64,000 bases of DNA from positions 36,731 to 100,730 of the forward strand of contig NZ_LISX01000009.1 in NCBI RefSeq assembly GCF_001905465.1, read 5' to 3'. Position numbers and translations under genes: made by a program. Origin of the DNA: Kitasatospora sp. CB01950 (GTDB taxonomy: Bacteria; Actinomycetota; Actinomycetes; Streptomycetales; Streptomycetaceae). Shown piece by piece: positions 63,499 through 64,000 of the stretch (position 1 is the stretch's first letter; the number at the start of each line of letters is the position of its first letter). A model generated the notes under the pieces. That model was not told the DNA's origin. It worked only from the letters and a program-made list of their open reading frames with translations, and ran no database searches.

Positions 63499-63588
63499 CA
63501 CCGAAAGTCCCGAATCTTCGCGTCGCCGGGGAGGGCGTGTGAAGGTGGGCGGACACCCGGTCGGGCGGATGTCGGGGAGGTTCCGGTG

Positions 63589-64000
63589 GTGCAGGTGAGT
63601 GAGGTGGGCGACGTGGGCGACGTGGGCGACGTGGACGCGCGGCGGAATCCGGCGGCGGTGTCGGAGTTCGTGGAGCGGTTCGCCGCGGTGCTGACGGACG
63701 CCGGGTTCCCGCGGATGCCGGCCCGGGTGTTCACCGCGCTGCTGACGTCCGACTCCGGGCGGCTGACCTCCGTCGAACTGGGCGAGCTGCTGCAGGTCTC
63801 CCCCGCCGCGGTCTCCGGCGCCGTCCGCTACCTGACCCAGGTCGGCCTGGTCACCCGGGAACGCGAGCCCGGCTCCCGCCGCGACCGCTACCGCGTCCAC
63901 GACCACGTCTGGTACGAGGTCACCGCCAGCCGCGACCGCACCCTCTTCCGCTGGGAGTCCGGCCTCGCCGAGGGCATCGAGGCTCTCGGCCCGGACACCC
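63589..64000 (+). CDS. GbsR/MarR-family transcriptional regulator (partial, 3' end outside window)
   Basis: Reads from GTG 63589 (GTG 63586 or 63595 also possible) with a GGGGAGG ribosome site at 63574-63580, and runs past the window end with no stop. The product starts VQVSEVGDVGDVGDVGDVDARRN, then has the MarR/GbsR winged helix: VERFAAVLTDAGFPRMPARVFTALL, VELGELLQVSPAAVSGAVRYLTQVGLVTRERE and GSRRDRYRVHDHVWYEV. Such genes commonly sit divergent from ABC-2 exporters and repress them. The VGD repeat comes from a four-unit 9-base tandem repeat in the DNA. Confidence 0.85.
   Translation, partial: MQVSEVGDVGDVGDVDARRNPAAVSEFVERFAAVLTDAGFPRMPARVFTALLTSDSGRLTSVELGELLQVSPAAVSGAVRYLTQVGLVTREREPGSRRDRYRVHDHVWYEVTASRDRTLFRWESGLAEGIEALGPDT

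Overview
The window is high-GC DNA with strong third-position GC bias, GTG/TTG starts, a DUF4190/septum-formation protein, ECF sigma factors, a GH48 cellulase with a CebR-type operator and an ethylmalonyl-CoA cluster. All of this points to a Streptomyces/Kitasatospora-type actinomycete chromosome. I see no prophage, transposase, integrase, CRISPR array, rRNA or tRNA. It reads as ordinary chromosome with several coherent gene blocks.

Layout. 1-5.5 kb: enoyl-CoA hydratase, small HTH protein, ABC-F ATPase, secreted beta-propeller protein, neutral zinc metallopeptidase. 5.6-16.6 kb: a surface-polysaccharide locus. A leftward, translationally coupled operon encodes sugar-phosphate transferase, polymerase/ligase, MurJ-like flippase, polysaccharide deacetylase, glycosyltransferase, Wzz-like protein and FemAB/GNAT-like protein. 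It is preceded by another glycosyltransferase and faces a convergent GH26 glycosidase. 16.7-25.4 kb: SRPBCC protein, orphan HipA-like kinase, secreted subtilase, secreted CBM2-GH48 cellulase with promoter and CebR boxes, helical-repeat protein, CxxC zinc-ribbon protein, NUDIX/DUF4406 pair. 25.5-32 kb: DeoR regulator, SigE-type ECF sigma factor with membrane partner, glutamine-synthetase-like ligase, TetR plus DHA2 efflux pump.

32.4-41.9 kb is a central-carbon cluster for C2/C4 assimilation by the ethylmalonyl-CoA pathway: a fused double 3-hydroxyacyl-CoA dehydrogenase, TetR regulator, crotonyl-CoA carboxylase/reductase (ccr), B12-dependent ethylmalonyl-CoA mutase (meaA), a CitE-like malyl-CoA lyase, a MaoC hydratase and an acyl-CoA dehydrogenase. 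Besides acetyl-CoA assimilation, this route supplies ethylmalonyl- and methylmalonyl-CoA extender units for polyketides. Phosphatidylserine decarboxylase and synthase genes follow (42.3-43.8 kb).

44-49.4 kb holds a conserved hypothetical, an alpha/beta hydrolase, an ECF sigma factor with a CU044_5270-type partner and a lipoprotein. 49.5-56.3 kb is a B12 biosynthesis operon behind a cobalamin riboswitch (cobD/cbiB, cobQ, fused chelatase subunit, cobO, cobB). It makes the cofactor that the mutase 12 kb upstream needs. 56.4-64 kb holds a DUF4190/septum-formation membrane protein, GntR regulator, OsmC peroxidase-like protein, secreted TAP-type hydrolase, an ABC-2 exporter pair and the start of a divergent GbsR/MarR regulator cut by the window end.

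The least ordinary material is regulatory: perfect palindromes at the ccr promoter and inside the preceding TetR gene, CebR boxes at the cellulase, a shared TACY-N4-AGTA motif at two acyl-CoA genes, and an AT-rich repeat-bearing promoter region for the polysaccharide operon.
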